From NCBI GenBank assembly GCA_030017395.1, contig JASEIZ010000035.1, positions 1-13,445 on the forward strand: a stretch of 13,445 bases of DNA. The letters run 5' to 3'. Below, piece after piece: positions 1-6,016 of the stretch. The DNA comes from Desulfobacterales bacterium (lineage in GTDB: Bacteria > Desulfobacterota > Desulfobacteria > Desulfobacterales > ETH-SRB1). Under the pieces are notes generated by a model. That model was not told the origin of the DNA, made no database searches, and worked only from the letters and a program-made list of their open reading frames with translations. Each line of letters begins with the position of its first letter. The stretch's first letter is position 1. A program made the translations under genes and the position numbers.

Positions 1-2
1 CG

Positions 3-146
3 GTTGCCGCAGGTGCTGATGGAATATTCGTAGAGGTTCATAAAGATCCGGACAGGGCGCTTTGTGACGGGCCAAATTCGTTAAAACTTGATGATCTTTA
101 CGAGCTTCTTTCACAACTCGTGGCGATTAGAGGTGTATTGGTTTAA
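3..146 (+). CDS. kdsA: 3-deoxy-8-phosphooctulonate synthase (KDO-8-phosphate synthase), C-terminal fragment
   Basis: Only the last 47 codons are in the window, in frame from base 3 to the TAA at 144-146; the gene starts left of the window. The fragment reads GADGIFVEVHKDP followed by ALCDGPNSL, the conserved end of the KdsA TIM barrel, where the His and the Asp of the CDGP segment help form the substrate or metal site. KdsA condenses phosphoenolpyruvate with arabinose-5-phosphate to give KDO-8-phosphate in the cytoplasm, the first committed step of KDO synthesis for the LPS inner core. The phosphatase for its product, kdsC, follows 64 bp downstream, which supports the call. Related DAHP synthases share the fold, but the HKDP...CDGP pattern and the neighbour favour KdsA. 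Confidence 0.9.
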   Translation, partial: VAAGADGIFVEVHKDPDRALCDGPNSLKLDDLYELLSQLVAIRGVLV

Positions 147-154
147 TTTTTTGG

Positions 155-193
155 TAACTATTCAGCCACAGATTTACACAGATGAACGCAGAT
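155..193. repeat. Decamer-period dispersed repeat, copy 1
   Basis: The kdsA-kdsC spacer contains TAACTATTCAGCCAC followed by three units with a period of about 10 bp built on CACAGATTTA, CACAGATGAA and CGCAGAT. A copy matching at 31 of 39 positions without gaps, and identical over its first 15 bases, lies at 13322-13360. No coding potential is seen. It resembles the CACAGAT-type short repeats scattered through many bacterial genomes; its function is unknown. Confidence 0.7.
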
Positions 194-210
194 AGGTTTA
201 AAACAGGATA

Positions 211-723
211 ATGGTTGTTGATAAATTAAAAAGGATAAAACTTCTTCTCCTTGATGTGGATGGAGTTCTTACCGACGGCAGCATAATCTATAATGACAAT
301 GCCGGGGAGACCAAGGTTTTTAATGTAAAAGACGGTCTTGGGATAAGGCTTCTTATCGAAGAAGGAATAGCTGTATGTGTCGTAACAGGAAGAACCTCAA
401 AGGCTCTTTTGCACAGGTGTAAAAATCTTGGCATTTCATATGTGTTCGATGGAGTCGTTGATAAGGTTTCTGTTATGGATTCTATTATTACGCGGACAGG
501 TGTGCTGCCAGAAGAGATCGCATTTATTGGCGATGATTTGCCGGATCTTCCCTTGATGAAACTGGTCGGTTTTTCCGTTGCCGTGGCTGATGCACACGAA
601 AAGCTGCTGGAAAAAGCCGATATGGTTACATCGGCAAAGGGCGGCTTTGGCGCTGTAAGAGAGGTTTGCGAAGCCATATTAAAAGCCAAAGGGCTTTTAG
701 AAGATATTATCAGGCGGTTTTAA
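211..723 (+). CDS. kdsC: 3-deoxy-D-manno-octulosonate-8-phosphate phosphatase (HAD family, KdsC/YrbI)
   Basis: This 170-residue protein hydrolyses KDO-8-phosphate to KDO and phosphate, the step after KdsA. The HAD motifs are all present: motif I LLLLDVDGVLTDG with nucleophile Asp15 and Asp17, motif II VVTGR with Thr59, a motif III lysine at Lys85 (VVDKV), and motif IV IGDDLPD with Asp108 and Asp109. It has no large cap domain, as in the small C0 subclass that works as a tetramer, and the length fits the family. The ATG at 211 follows a modest AGGATA ribosome site. It lies between kdsA and the lpt genes, the usual LPS gene order. A generic HAD phosphatase is the only alternative, and the context argues against it. 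Confidence 0.95.
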   Translation: MVVDKLKRIKLLLLDVDGVLTDGSIIYNDNAGETKVFNVKDGLGIRLLIEEGIAVCVVTGRTSKALLHRCKNLGISYVFDGVVDKVSVMDSIITRTGVLPEEIAFIGDDLPDLPLMKLVGFSVAVADAHEKLLEKADMVTSAKGGFGAVREVCEAILKAKGLLEDIIRRF

Positions 724-746
724 TGGCATGAACCTTTTTACTTTTT

Positions 747-1328
747 ATGAAGAAAAAAAACACTAAAAATAAAAGACTGAAATTTTTTTTAGTTGCAATT
801 ATGCTTGTTTCCCTGGGCGCTATTTCTGCGATCTTTATAGGTTATCGATTAATTTTGAATAAAGAGAGCAAGTTTATTTCATCTCTTAATACCAAGGCAA
901 ACTTATCAATAAGCAAGGTTTACCAGACAGCGACGCGTGATGGAATAAAGGAGTGGAGTCTGGAGGCTAAATCAGCATATTATATTGATGCAACCAAACA
1001 GGCAAATCTCAAGGATGTTATTGTAACATTTTTTCTTAAAGATGGAGGAAAGGTTTATCTTACGGCTGATCAGGGCATTTTGAAAACAGATTCAAATGAT
1101 ATAGAGGTTACAGGTAATGTTATTGTGAAAAATGAAAGTTACAGGCTGAGAACTAAAAAGCTTAATTACGAACACACCAAACGGATTATTTTTTCAAAAG
1201 TTCCTGTGGAAATTGTCGGCGATTCACTAAATCTTACAGCCGACTCGATGAGTTTTGATTTAAATGCCAACAGGATATTGTTTGAAGGAAGGATTGAGGG
1301 CAATTTTAGTGAGAGCATTGCTTTGTAG
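747..1328 (+). CDS. lptC: LPS export system protein LptC
   Basis: This 193-residue protein has a basic N-terminus (MKKKNTKNKRLK), one transmembrane helix at about residues 13-37, and a periplasmic beta-rich domain. LptC sits with LptBFG in the inner membrane and receives LPS through its beta-jellyroll before passing it to LptA. Sequence conservation in this family is weak. The call rests on topology, length, phrases such as LTADQGILKTDSNDIEVTGNV and LTADSM that recall the OstA/LptC fold, and the position between kdsC and lptA-lptB. No clear Shine-Dalgarno precedes the ATG at 747, and the in-frame ATG at 723 is closed by an immediate stop. The last 20 bases overlap the likely lptA start. Confidence 0.87.
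   Translation: MKKKNTKNKRLKFFLVAIMLVSLGAISAIFIGYRLILNKESKFISSLNTKANLSISKVYQTATRDGIKEWSLEAKSAYYIDATKQANLKDVIVTFFLKDGGKVYLTADQGILKTDSNDIEVTGNVIVKNESYRLRTKKLNYEHTKRIIFSKVPVEIVGDSLNLTADSMSFDLNANRILFEGRIEGNFSESIAL
1296..1300 (+). promoter_or_regulatory. Ribosome binding site that fixes the lptA start
   Basis: GAGGG at 1296-1300 lies 8 nt before a GTG at 1309, inside the end of lptC. It selects the GTG over an upstream in-frame ATG at 1264, because translation from the GTG puts a normal signal peptide at the very N-terminus. Confidence 0.65.
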
Positions 1329-1875
1329 TATAGGTTGTCGAGCATCCTATGTCTTGATTGTAGTTTTGTTGTTTGTATGTGTTTTTAAGGTGTCTTTTGT
1401 ATGTGCCGACGATCCGGCAAAAAAACCGGAAAAAGCCGGCAATAAAATTCATATTACCTCCGACAGGCTGGTTACCGATAACGAAGCCATGTTCGCTGAA
1501 TTTATCGGGAATGTTGTAGCAATTAGGGAGACCGATGTTATTACATCCGACAGGCTGAAGATTTTTTATAAAAAGGGTGTTGATAAAAAGGAGAAATCAA
1601 CAGCCGGAGAAGAGATGATAAAAAAGATTGTCGCAAACGGAAATGTGATAATAAAATTCGATGACAAGGTTGCAACGGCACAACAGGCGGTTTATACGGC
1701 GGAAACAGGGGTTACTGTTTTAACCGGCCCGGATTCGAAGGTTACCAGCGGAAACAATTTTATTTCGGGCGAAAAAATAACCATGTACAGATCTGATGAC
1801 CATATGATAGTTGAGGGCGGCAAAGAAAAACGGGTTGAAGCTGTATTTTATTCAAAAGACAACAATATTAAATAG
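1309..1875 (+). CDS. lptA: LPS transport periplasmic protein LptA (OstA-like)
   Basis: From the GTG at 1309 this is a 188-residue precursor. Residues 1-34 form a signal peptide with a hydrophobic core (VLIVVLLFVCVF) and a likely cleavage site after FVCA, before DDPAKK. The mature part has the OstA/LptA beta-jellyroll pattern: ITSDRLVTDNEAMFAEFIGNV, then TSDRLKIFYKKG, VANGNVIIKFDD and SGEKITMYRSDD. LptA oligomers bridge the periplasm and carry LPS from LptC to LptD. The reading frame is open further upstream, but that would lengthen the N-terminus and put residues in front of the signal peptide. The start overlaps lptC by 20 bp, which suggests translational coupling. lptB follows 27 bp downstream. 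Confidence 0.9.
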   Translation: MRALLCSIGCRASYVLIVVLLFVCVFKVSFVCADDPAKKPEKAGNKIHITSDRLVTDNEAMFAEFIGNVVAIRETDVITSDRLKIFYKKGVDKKEKSTAGEEMIKKIVANGNVIIKFDDKVATAQQAVYTAETGVTVLTGPDSKVTSGNNFISGEKITMYRSDDHMIVEGGKEKRVEAVFYSKDNNIK

Positions 1876-1902
1876 TAAGCCAAGCGCCTAATAAACAAAA
1901 CC

Positions 1903-2625
1903 ATGGCAAAATTGTCTCTTCAAAAATTGATTAAACTATATAATGGAAAGCGGGTAGTAAGCGGCGTAAGTCTGGATGTTGAAAGCGGCGGTGTCGTCGG
2001 CCTTCTTGGTCCTAACGGCGCCGGCAAAACCACTACTTTTTATATGGCTATTGGAATTATAAAGCCTGATGAAGGGAAGGTTTTTATCGACGATGAGGAT
2101 ATCACCGATTACCCCATGTATATGAGAGCCCGCAAGGGTGTTGGATATCTTCCTCAGGAGCCTTCAATATTCAGAAAGCTTTCTGTAAAACAAAATATTT
2201 TAGCGATTCTTGAAGCGCTGTCCATCTCAAAGCCACAGCAAAATTATCGCACAAATATGCTTCTTGACGAACTGGGCATTAAACACCTTGCGGATCAAAA
2301 GGCTAATATGCTTTCAGGAGGAGAGCGACGGCGGCTCGAAATTACACGCGCATTAGCTGCCGACCCGTCATTTATTTTGCTGGATGAACCTTTTGCAGGC
2401 ATTGATCCTCTGGCTGTTATCGATATAAAAAACATAATTGAACACCTTAAAAAACGAGGAATTGGAATTTTGATATCCGATCATAATGTCAGGGAAACGC
2501 TTGAGGTTTGCGGCAAGGCATATATATTAAATGAAGGGCAAGTTATTGAATCCGGCAGTCCGGGGAAAATAGCTTCCAGTGAAATAGCCCGGCGCATATA
2601 TTTGGGGGATGGGTTTAGATTGTAA
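1903..2625 (+). CDS. lptB: LPS export ABC transporter ATP-binding protein LptB
   Basis: This 240-residue cytoplasmic ATPase drives LPS extraction by LptFG. All ABC elements are present: Walker A GPNGAGKTT at 36-44, Q-loop Gln85 (GYLPQEPSIF), signature LSGGERRR at 137-144, Walker B FILLDEP with Asp161 and Glu162, and H-loop His194. The YLPQEPSIFRKLSV segment, the GGERRRLEITRALA stretch and the IYLGDGFRL tail are typical of LptB rather than of branched-chain amino acid ATPases (LivF/LivG), its closest relatives. LptFG is not in the window. No strong ribosome site is visible before the ATG. The 3' end is 4 bp from the likely rpoN start. Confidence 0.96.
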   Translation: MAKLSLQKLIKLYNGKRVVSGVSLDVESGGVVGLLGPNGAGKTTTFYMAIGIIKPDEGKVFIDDEDITDYPMYMRARKGVGYLPQEPSIFRKLSVKQNILAILEALSISKPQQNYRTNMLLDELGIKHLADQKANMLSGGERRRLEITRALAADPSFILLDEPFAGIDPLAVIDIKNIIEHLKKRGIGILISDHNVRETLEVCGKAYILNEGQVIESGSPGKIASSEIARRIYLGDGFRL

Positions 2626-2629
2626 AACT

Positions 2630-4057
2630 ATGCTTGAATTACGACAACAGCTAAAATTGTCCCAGCAGCTTATCATGACACCGCAGCTCCAGATAGCTAT
2701 TAAGCTCCTGCAGCTATCTCGACTGGAGCTTATGGATACTATCCAAAAGGAACTGGAGGAAAATCCAGCGCTGGAAGAGGTGATGGATGTCGCTTTAGAA
2801 GAGCATTCTTCTGAGCGATCTGAAGCTGTAGCGGCTGAAAAACCGATTAAAGAAGTTGCAATAGAAGAAAAAATTAATGATAGTATTGACTGGAGCAATT
2901 ATCTTGATGAATACAATTCGGCCGGCAGAATCCATTTCGAAGCCGAAAAGAAGGATGTACCAAGTTTTGAATCTTTTGTAGCACGCAAAGAATCCTTGAA
3001 TGAACACCTTCTATGGCAGCTGCTTATGATAGTTCAGGCAAAGGAGCAGCAAAAGATTGGGGATTTAATTATCGGAAATCTGGATAAAGACGGGTATCTA
3101 AAGGTTTCTGTCGAAGAGCTTGTCGCTTTAAGCAACTCAACAACCGAAAAAGTAAATAATATTTTGTTATTAATACAAACTTTTGATCCGATCGGAGTAT
3201 GCGCCAGAGATCTCAGCGAATGTCTCCTCATTCAGGCAAGGCATTTTGGGCTTGATAATACGGTAGTAACCGATATTATAAGCAACCATCTCAAACATCT
3301 TGAAAATAAAAATTATAAAGCCATAGCAAAAGCATTAAAAGTAAGCATCGAAGAGATTCTTTCCGCTGTAAATATTATTAAAGCCCTGGAGCCAAAACCT
3401 GGACGGCAATTTTCCGATGAAGAGGCTCAATACATTATTCCGGACATTTTTGTTTATAAATCGGAAAATGAGTTTGTGATAATAATAAATGATGAAGGAA
3501 TGCCAAAGCTCCGGGTCAGTTCTTTTTATAAAAATGCAATAAAACGCGGAGAAAAGATCTCCGGCATTGCAAAGAACTATGTACAGGAAAAAATGCGTTC
3601 AGCAACATGGTTGATCAAAAGTATTTATCAGCGCCAGAAAACTATCTACAGGGTTATGGAAAGCATATTGAAATTTCAGCAAGACTTTTTCGAAAAAGGA
3701 GTAGCATACTTAAAGCCGATGGTGCTGAAGGATGTGGCTCAGGATATAGGCATGCACGAATCAACGATCAGCAGGGTTACAACAAACAAGTATGCTCATA
3801 CTCCACAGGGTATTTTTGAATTGAAATATTTTTTTAATAGTTCTATTAATCGAATAGATGGTGGTTCAATGGCCTCTGTTAGTGTTCAGGAAAAGATAAA
3901 GCAGATTATTGCCGGAGAAAATCCAAAAAAACCTTACAGCGATGATAAAATCTCGCAACTTTTAAAGCAGCTGAATATTGATATTGCCAGGAGAACGGTA
4001 GCCAAGTATCGAGAAAAGCTAAAAGTGCTGCCATCAAGCAAACGCAAACAATTTTAG
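2630..4057 (+). CDS. rpoN: RNA polymerase sigma-54 factor
   Basis: Sigma-54 directs RNA polymerase to -24/-12 promoters and needs AAA+ activators. From the ATG at 2630 the protein has 475 residues. Region I, at about 1-50, is rich in Gln and Leu (LELRQQLKLSQQLIMTPQLQ) and contacts activators. An acidic linker follows at about 50-95, then the core-binding domain, a helix-turn-helix at about 365-385 (VLKDVAQDIGMHESTISR) and the RpoN box ARRTVAKYRE at 453-462. An alternative ATG at 2609 would add seven residues and overlap lptB, but its G-run directly abuts the codon. The family usually begins close to LELRQQL, so I prefer 2630, although its ribosome site is weak and coupling to lptB is likely. 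Confidence 0.97.
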   Translation: MLELRQQLKLSQQLIMTPQLQIAIKLLQLSRLELMDTIQKELEENPALEEVMDVALEEHSSERSEAVAAEKPIKEVAIEEKINDSIDWSNYLDEYNSAGRIHFEAEKKDVPSFESFVARKESLNEHLLWQLLMIVQAKEQQKIGDLIIGNLDKDGYLKVSVEELVALSNSTTEKVNNILLLIQTFDPIGVCARDLSECLLIQARHFGLDNTVVTDIISNHLKHLENKNYKAIAKALKVSIEEILSAVNIIKALEPKPGRQFSDEEAQYIIPDIFVYKSENEFVIIINDEGMPKLRVSSFYKNAIKRGEKISGIAKNYVQEKMRSATWLIKSIYQRQKTIYRVMESILKFQQDFFEKGVAYLKPMVLKDVAQDIGMHESTISRVTTNKYAHTPQGIFELKYFFNSSINRIDGGSMASVSVQEKIKQIIAGENPKKPYSDDKISQLLKQLNIDIARRTVAKYREKLKVLPSSKRKQF

Positions 4058-4069
4058 GGAGGCTTTTAT

Positions 4070-4606
4070 ATGCAGACATCTGTAACTTTTAAAAATCTGG
4101 ATTCCTCTGAAAATTTAAAATCATATGCTCAAGAAAAGCTTAACCGGTTTGATAAATATTTATACAACCCGGCAGAAGCAAAGGTTGTCCTTTCGGTTGA
4201 AAAGTTTCGTCATATAGCGGAAATCAATATTATTGGCGACAGGCTAAATATAAACGGCAAGGAAGAAACAGACAATATGTATTCGGCTATTGATATGGTT
4301 TTAGATAAGCTTGAAAAACAGATAAAGAAAAACAAGCAAAAAAACAGAGGATACAGAGGCAGTTCAAAAGTTAGGACAAGAAGCGCCTTTGTTGAAGACA
4401 TTGTTCATGGCGATGTAAATGTTGAAAGAGACATAAAGATTAAAAACATCGAATATAAACCGATGGATATAGAAGAAGCTATAATGCAGATGGATCTTAT
4501 AAACAGTAATTTTCTTGTATTTACAAACGCCAGAACTAATCAGGTTAATGTTCTTTACAGCCGTAAGGATGGTCATTACGGCTTGATCCAGCCCAACAAT
4601 CACTGA
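4070..4606 (+). CDS. hpf: Ribosome hibernation-promoting factor, long form
   Basis: This 178-residue protein binds the 30S subunit and promotes dimerisation of idle 70S ribosomes into 100S particles. The N-terminal S30AE domain covers about residues 1-95. A Lys/Arg-rich linker follows (KKNKQKNRGYRG), then the C-terminal dimerisation domain at about 120-174 (KPMDIEEAIMQMDL, then NSNFLVFTNART and HYGLIQP). That C-terminal domain marks it as long HPF, unlike the short E. coli Hpf encoded at the same place in the rpoN cluster. A strong AGGGAGG ribosome site at 4056-4062 overlaps the rpoN stop codon. Confidence 0.95.
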   Translation: MQTSVTFKNLDSSENLKSYAQEKLNRFDKYLYNPAEAKVVLSVEKFRHIAEINIIGDRLNINGKEETDNMYSAIDMVLDKLEKQIKKNKQKNRGYRGSSKVRTRSAFVEDIVHGDVNVERDIKIKNIEYKPMDIEEAIMQMDLINSNFLVFTNARTNQVNVLYSRKDGHYGLIQPNNH

Positions 4607-4629
4607 CCACCAACATAGGTGAATATGAA

Positions 4630-5088
4630 ATGAAGATTCTTGAAGTTTTAGATAAAGAAGCAATTGTTGTTGAGCTTAAATCAGATGACAAGAAAGGGGT
4701 GCTTGAAGAACTTGTCAGGTCTGCTGCCGGTATTGCCGGCGTGAAGCATGAGGAAATTATGCGGGTATTACTGGAGAGGGAACGATTAGGCAGCACCGGC
4801 ATAGGCGGAGGAGTCGGAATTCCGCACGGCAAACTAAAGGGCCTGAAATCACTCGTGCTTGGTTTTGGTCTTAGCCGAAAAGGGGTCGACTTTGAATCTA
4901 TGGACGACAAGCCTACCCATATCTTTTTTCTTCTGGTTACACCGGAAAGTTCTACGGGTCTTCATTTGAAAATGCTTGCCAGGATTTCCAGAATTCTTAA
5001 AAACGATTTTTTTAAGGAAAAACTGATGGGGGCCGCCAGCAGTGAGGAAATCCTTTCCATAATAAAGGAGGAAGATGATAGGTTTTGA
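4630..5088 (+). CDS. ptsN: Nitrogen-regulatory PTS EIIA component (EIIA-Ntr)
   Basis: This 152-residue protein belongs to the EIIA fructose/mannitol family. The phosphoacceptor is His66 in GVGIPHGK, preceded by ERLGSTGIGG, the diagnostic active-site block. FFLLVTPESSTGLHLKMLARISRIL is the usual second core block. EIIA-Ntr receives phosphate through EI-Ntr and NPr and acts as a regulator, not as part of a sugar transporter. It is separated from hpf by 23 bp, with AGGTGA at 4617-4622 as ribosome site. No EI, HPr or membrane EIIB/EIIC gene lies in the window, which supports a regulatory role. Downstream, in place of rapZ, there is a repeat-filled spacer. Confidence 0.93.
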   Translation: MKILEVLDKEAIVVELKSDDKKGVLEELVRSAAGIAGVKHEEIMRVLLERERLGSTGIGGGVGIPHGKLKGLKSLVLGFGLSRKGVDFESMDDKPTHIFFLLVTPESSTGLHLKMLARISRILKNDFFKEKLMGAASSEEILSIIKEEDDRF

Positions 5089-5107
5089 CGATCACAACTA
5101 TAATTAA
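5064..5107 (+). other. Strong ribosome site with a ten-codon open frame at the end of ptsN, possible start remnant
   Basis: AAAGGAGG at 5064-5071 precedes an ATG at 5075 inside the 3' end of ptsN. The frame reads MIGFDDHNYN and stops at 5105-5107, just where the heptad repeat begins. The next gene, the mannose-type EIIA, also starts ATGATAGGT (MIG) behind AAGGAG. This could be the abandoned coupled start of a gene that once followed ptsN directly, or a chance match in purine-rich codons. There is no evidence that it is translated. Confidence 0.3.
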
Positions 5108-5221
5108 GGTTCCAGGGTTCAGGGTTCAGGGTTAATCGCTTCGCGAATTTTTCCGATGTCACTGATTTCACATGGTAAGCACCATGAATCTATCAACCTT
5201 TGAACCTTGAACCTTTGAACC
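5107..5221. repeat. Heptad inverted-repeat element A (AGGGTTC / TGAACCT arms)
   Basis: The left arm at 5107-5134 is four 7-bp units: AGGTTCC, AGGGTTC, AGGGTTC, AGGGTTA. The right arm at 5193-5221 is the opposite-strand version with TGAACCT units at 7 to 8 bp spacing. The 58-bp core between them contains the small inverted repeats TCGCTTCGCGA and CATGGT-AAGC-ACCATG (5171-5186). The whole could fold as one long imperfect hairpin. It starts right behind ptsN. The MITE-like element is 48 bp further on. Confidence 0.7.
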
Positions 5222-5262
5222 GTAACTACTAAATGGAATCGAAGTTTATTGTCTAACAAATC

Positions 5263-5409
5263 ACTTCTTGATGAATTCGTAAAAAGTCGAAAAACACCAT
5301 TTTTCGTCATTCCGGCGAAAGCCGGAATCCAGTCTTTTCAAGTAGTTGCGAATCATCTGGACTCCGGTTTTCACCGGAGTGACGACTTTTTACAAAGTCA
5401 TCACTTCTT
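5263..5409. mobile_element. MITE-like element with 20-bp terminal inverted repeats and 7-bp direct-repeat flanks
   Basis: The element proper is 5270-5402 (133 bp). Its ends, GATGAATTCGTAAAAAGTCG at 5270-5289 and the inverse at 5383-5402, match at 18 of 20 positions. ACTTCTT flanks it directly on both sides (5263-5269 and 5403-5409), as a target duplication would; the direct repeat can be read as ten bases (ATCACTTCTT) if it overlaps the ends. Inside, two 28-bp arms at 5305-5332 and 5357-5384 are inverted copies at 24 of 28 positions. Each arm holds its own 8-bp hairpin: ATTCCGGC-GAAA-GCCGGAAT on the left and ACTCCGGT-TTTC-ACCGGAGT on the right. There is no transposase. It resembles the widespread ATTCCGGCGAAAGCCGGAAT dispersed palindromes of proteobacteria. 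Confidence 0.75.
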
Positions 5410-5444
5410 AATTAGCAAAGATTTACGAGGTTTGAAGGAGTTTT

Positions 5445-5864
5445 ATGATAGGTATAGTTATTGTTACGCACAGACAGCTTGGGGATTCATTAATTGATGC
5501 CGCTGAATTCATTCTTGGCAACAAGCCGGAAGCTATGGAGTCGGTTTCCATAGATTTAAATGAAAAGGCAGATATGCTTCGCTTGAAAATTGCCGAAGCA
5601 ATAAACAAGGTAAAAACCAAAGAAGGCGTGCTTGTTTTAACCGACATGTTTGGTGGAACCCCTTCCAATCTGAGCTATTCATTTCTTGAAGAAGGAAAGG
5701 TAGAGGTTTTGTCCGGGGTTAACCTCCCGATTTTATTAAAAGCGGTTAACACTCGAAAAGACACCGAGCTTAGTAACCTCGGACAAAACCTGGAAGCTTT
5801 TGGGAAGAAAAGCATTTCCCTTGCAAGTGGTGTTTTGAAAGGAAACAAACGCAGCAAGGATTAG
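5445..5864 (+). CDS. PTS EIIA component, mannose/sorbose family (ManX-like)
   Basis: This 139-residue protein has the EIIA-Man fold. GIVIVTHRQLGDSL carries the phosphoacceptor His9, and LVLTDMFGGTPSNLS at about 65-79 is the second conserved block around the active site. SGVNLPILLKAV follows, as usual in the family. EIIA-Man normally passes phosphate from HPr to EIIB, but no EIIB, EIIC, EIID or HPr gene lies in the window. It may serve a regulatory PTS, as proposed for solitary mannose-type EIIA proteins near rpoN in deltaproteobacteria. The ATG has a good AAGGAG ribosome site at 5435-5440. It lies 356 bp after ptsN and just downstream of the MITE-like element, so its transcription may not depend only on the rpoN operon. 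Confidence 0.88.
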   Translation: MIGIVIVTHRQLGDSLIDAAEFILGNKPEAMESVSIDLNEKADMLRLKIAEAINKVKTKEGVLVLTDMFGGTPSNLSYSFLEEGKVEVLSGVNLPILLKAVNTRKDTELSNLGQNLEAFGKKSISLASGVLKGNKRSKD

Positions 5865-5866
5865 CA

Positions 5867-5894
5867 AGAGGTCGGATATCAGAAGTCAGAGGTC
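5867..5894. repeat. Heptad tandem repeat (AGAGGTC type)
   Basis: Four 7-bp units stand directly behind the EIIA stop codon: AGAGGTC, GGATATC, AGAAGTC, AGAGGTC. They keep the same 7-bp period as the other heptad repeats in the window but have a different unit. No complementary arm is obvious. Confidence 0.6.
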
Positions 5895-5904
5895 AATTAA
5901 ACAA

Positions 5905-6005
5905 GGATTGTCGATTGAAAAGATAGAGCACTTCGGTTCCTCAGCATAAACTCAGCGATTCCAACAATCAACAATCAACAATCAACAATCAACAATCAAC
6001 AATCC
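5905..6005. repeat. Heptad inverted-repeat element B with six AACAATC copies before gap
   Basis: AACAATC is repeated six times without error at 5963-6004. The left arm GGATTGTCGATTG at 5905-5917 is complementary to the last two units plus one base (5993-6005) at 12 of 13 positions, with shifted registers also possible. The core at 5918-5962 shows nothing recognisable. The repeat ends one base before the gap ribosome site, so an mRNA hairpin could reach the start region. A perfect tandem array of this kind could change copy number by slippage. Confidence 0.75.
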
Positions 6006-6012
6006 AAGGGGG
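6006..6012 (+). promoter_or_regulatory. Ribosome binding site of gap, abutting the heptad array
   Basis: AAGGGGG lies 4 nt before the gap ATG at 6017 and directly follows the six AACAATC units. The placement suggests that repeat copy number or folding could affect access to this site, which is inference. I could not identify a convincing -35/-10 pair in the spacer. Confidence 0.6.
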
Positions 6013-6016
6013 CATT

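Noticed and set aside
4561..4581. Inverted repeat CCGTAA / TTACGG near the end of hpf as a terminator
   Set aside because: The stem is only 6 bp, lies inside the coding sequence and has no T-run behind it.
5249..5497. Open frame of 82 codons on the + strand covering the MITE-like element
   Set aside because: Its codons, including the VIPAKAGIQ string, come from the palindromic repeat itself, and it overlaps the start of the real EIIA gene in another frame.
5867..6005. CRISPR array
   Set aside because: The repeats are contiguous 7-bp units without spacers, and no cas genes are present.
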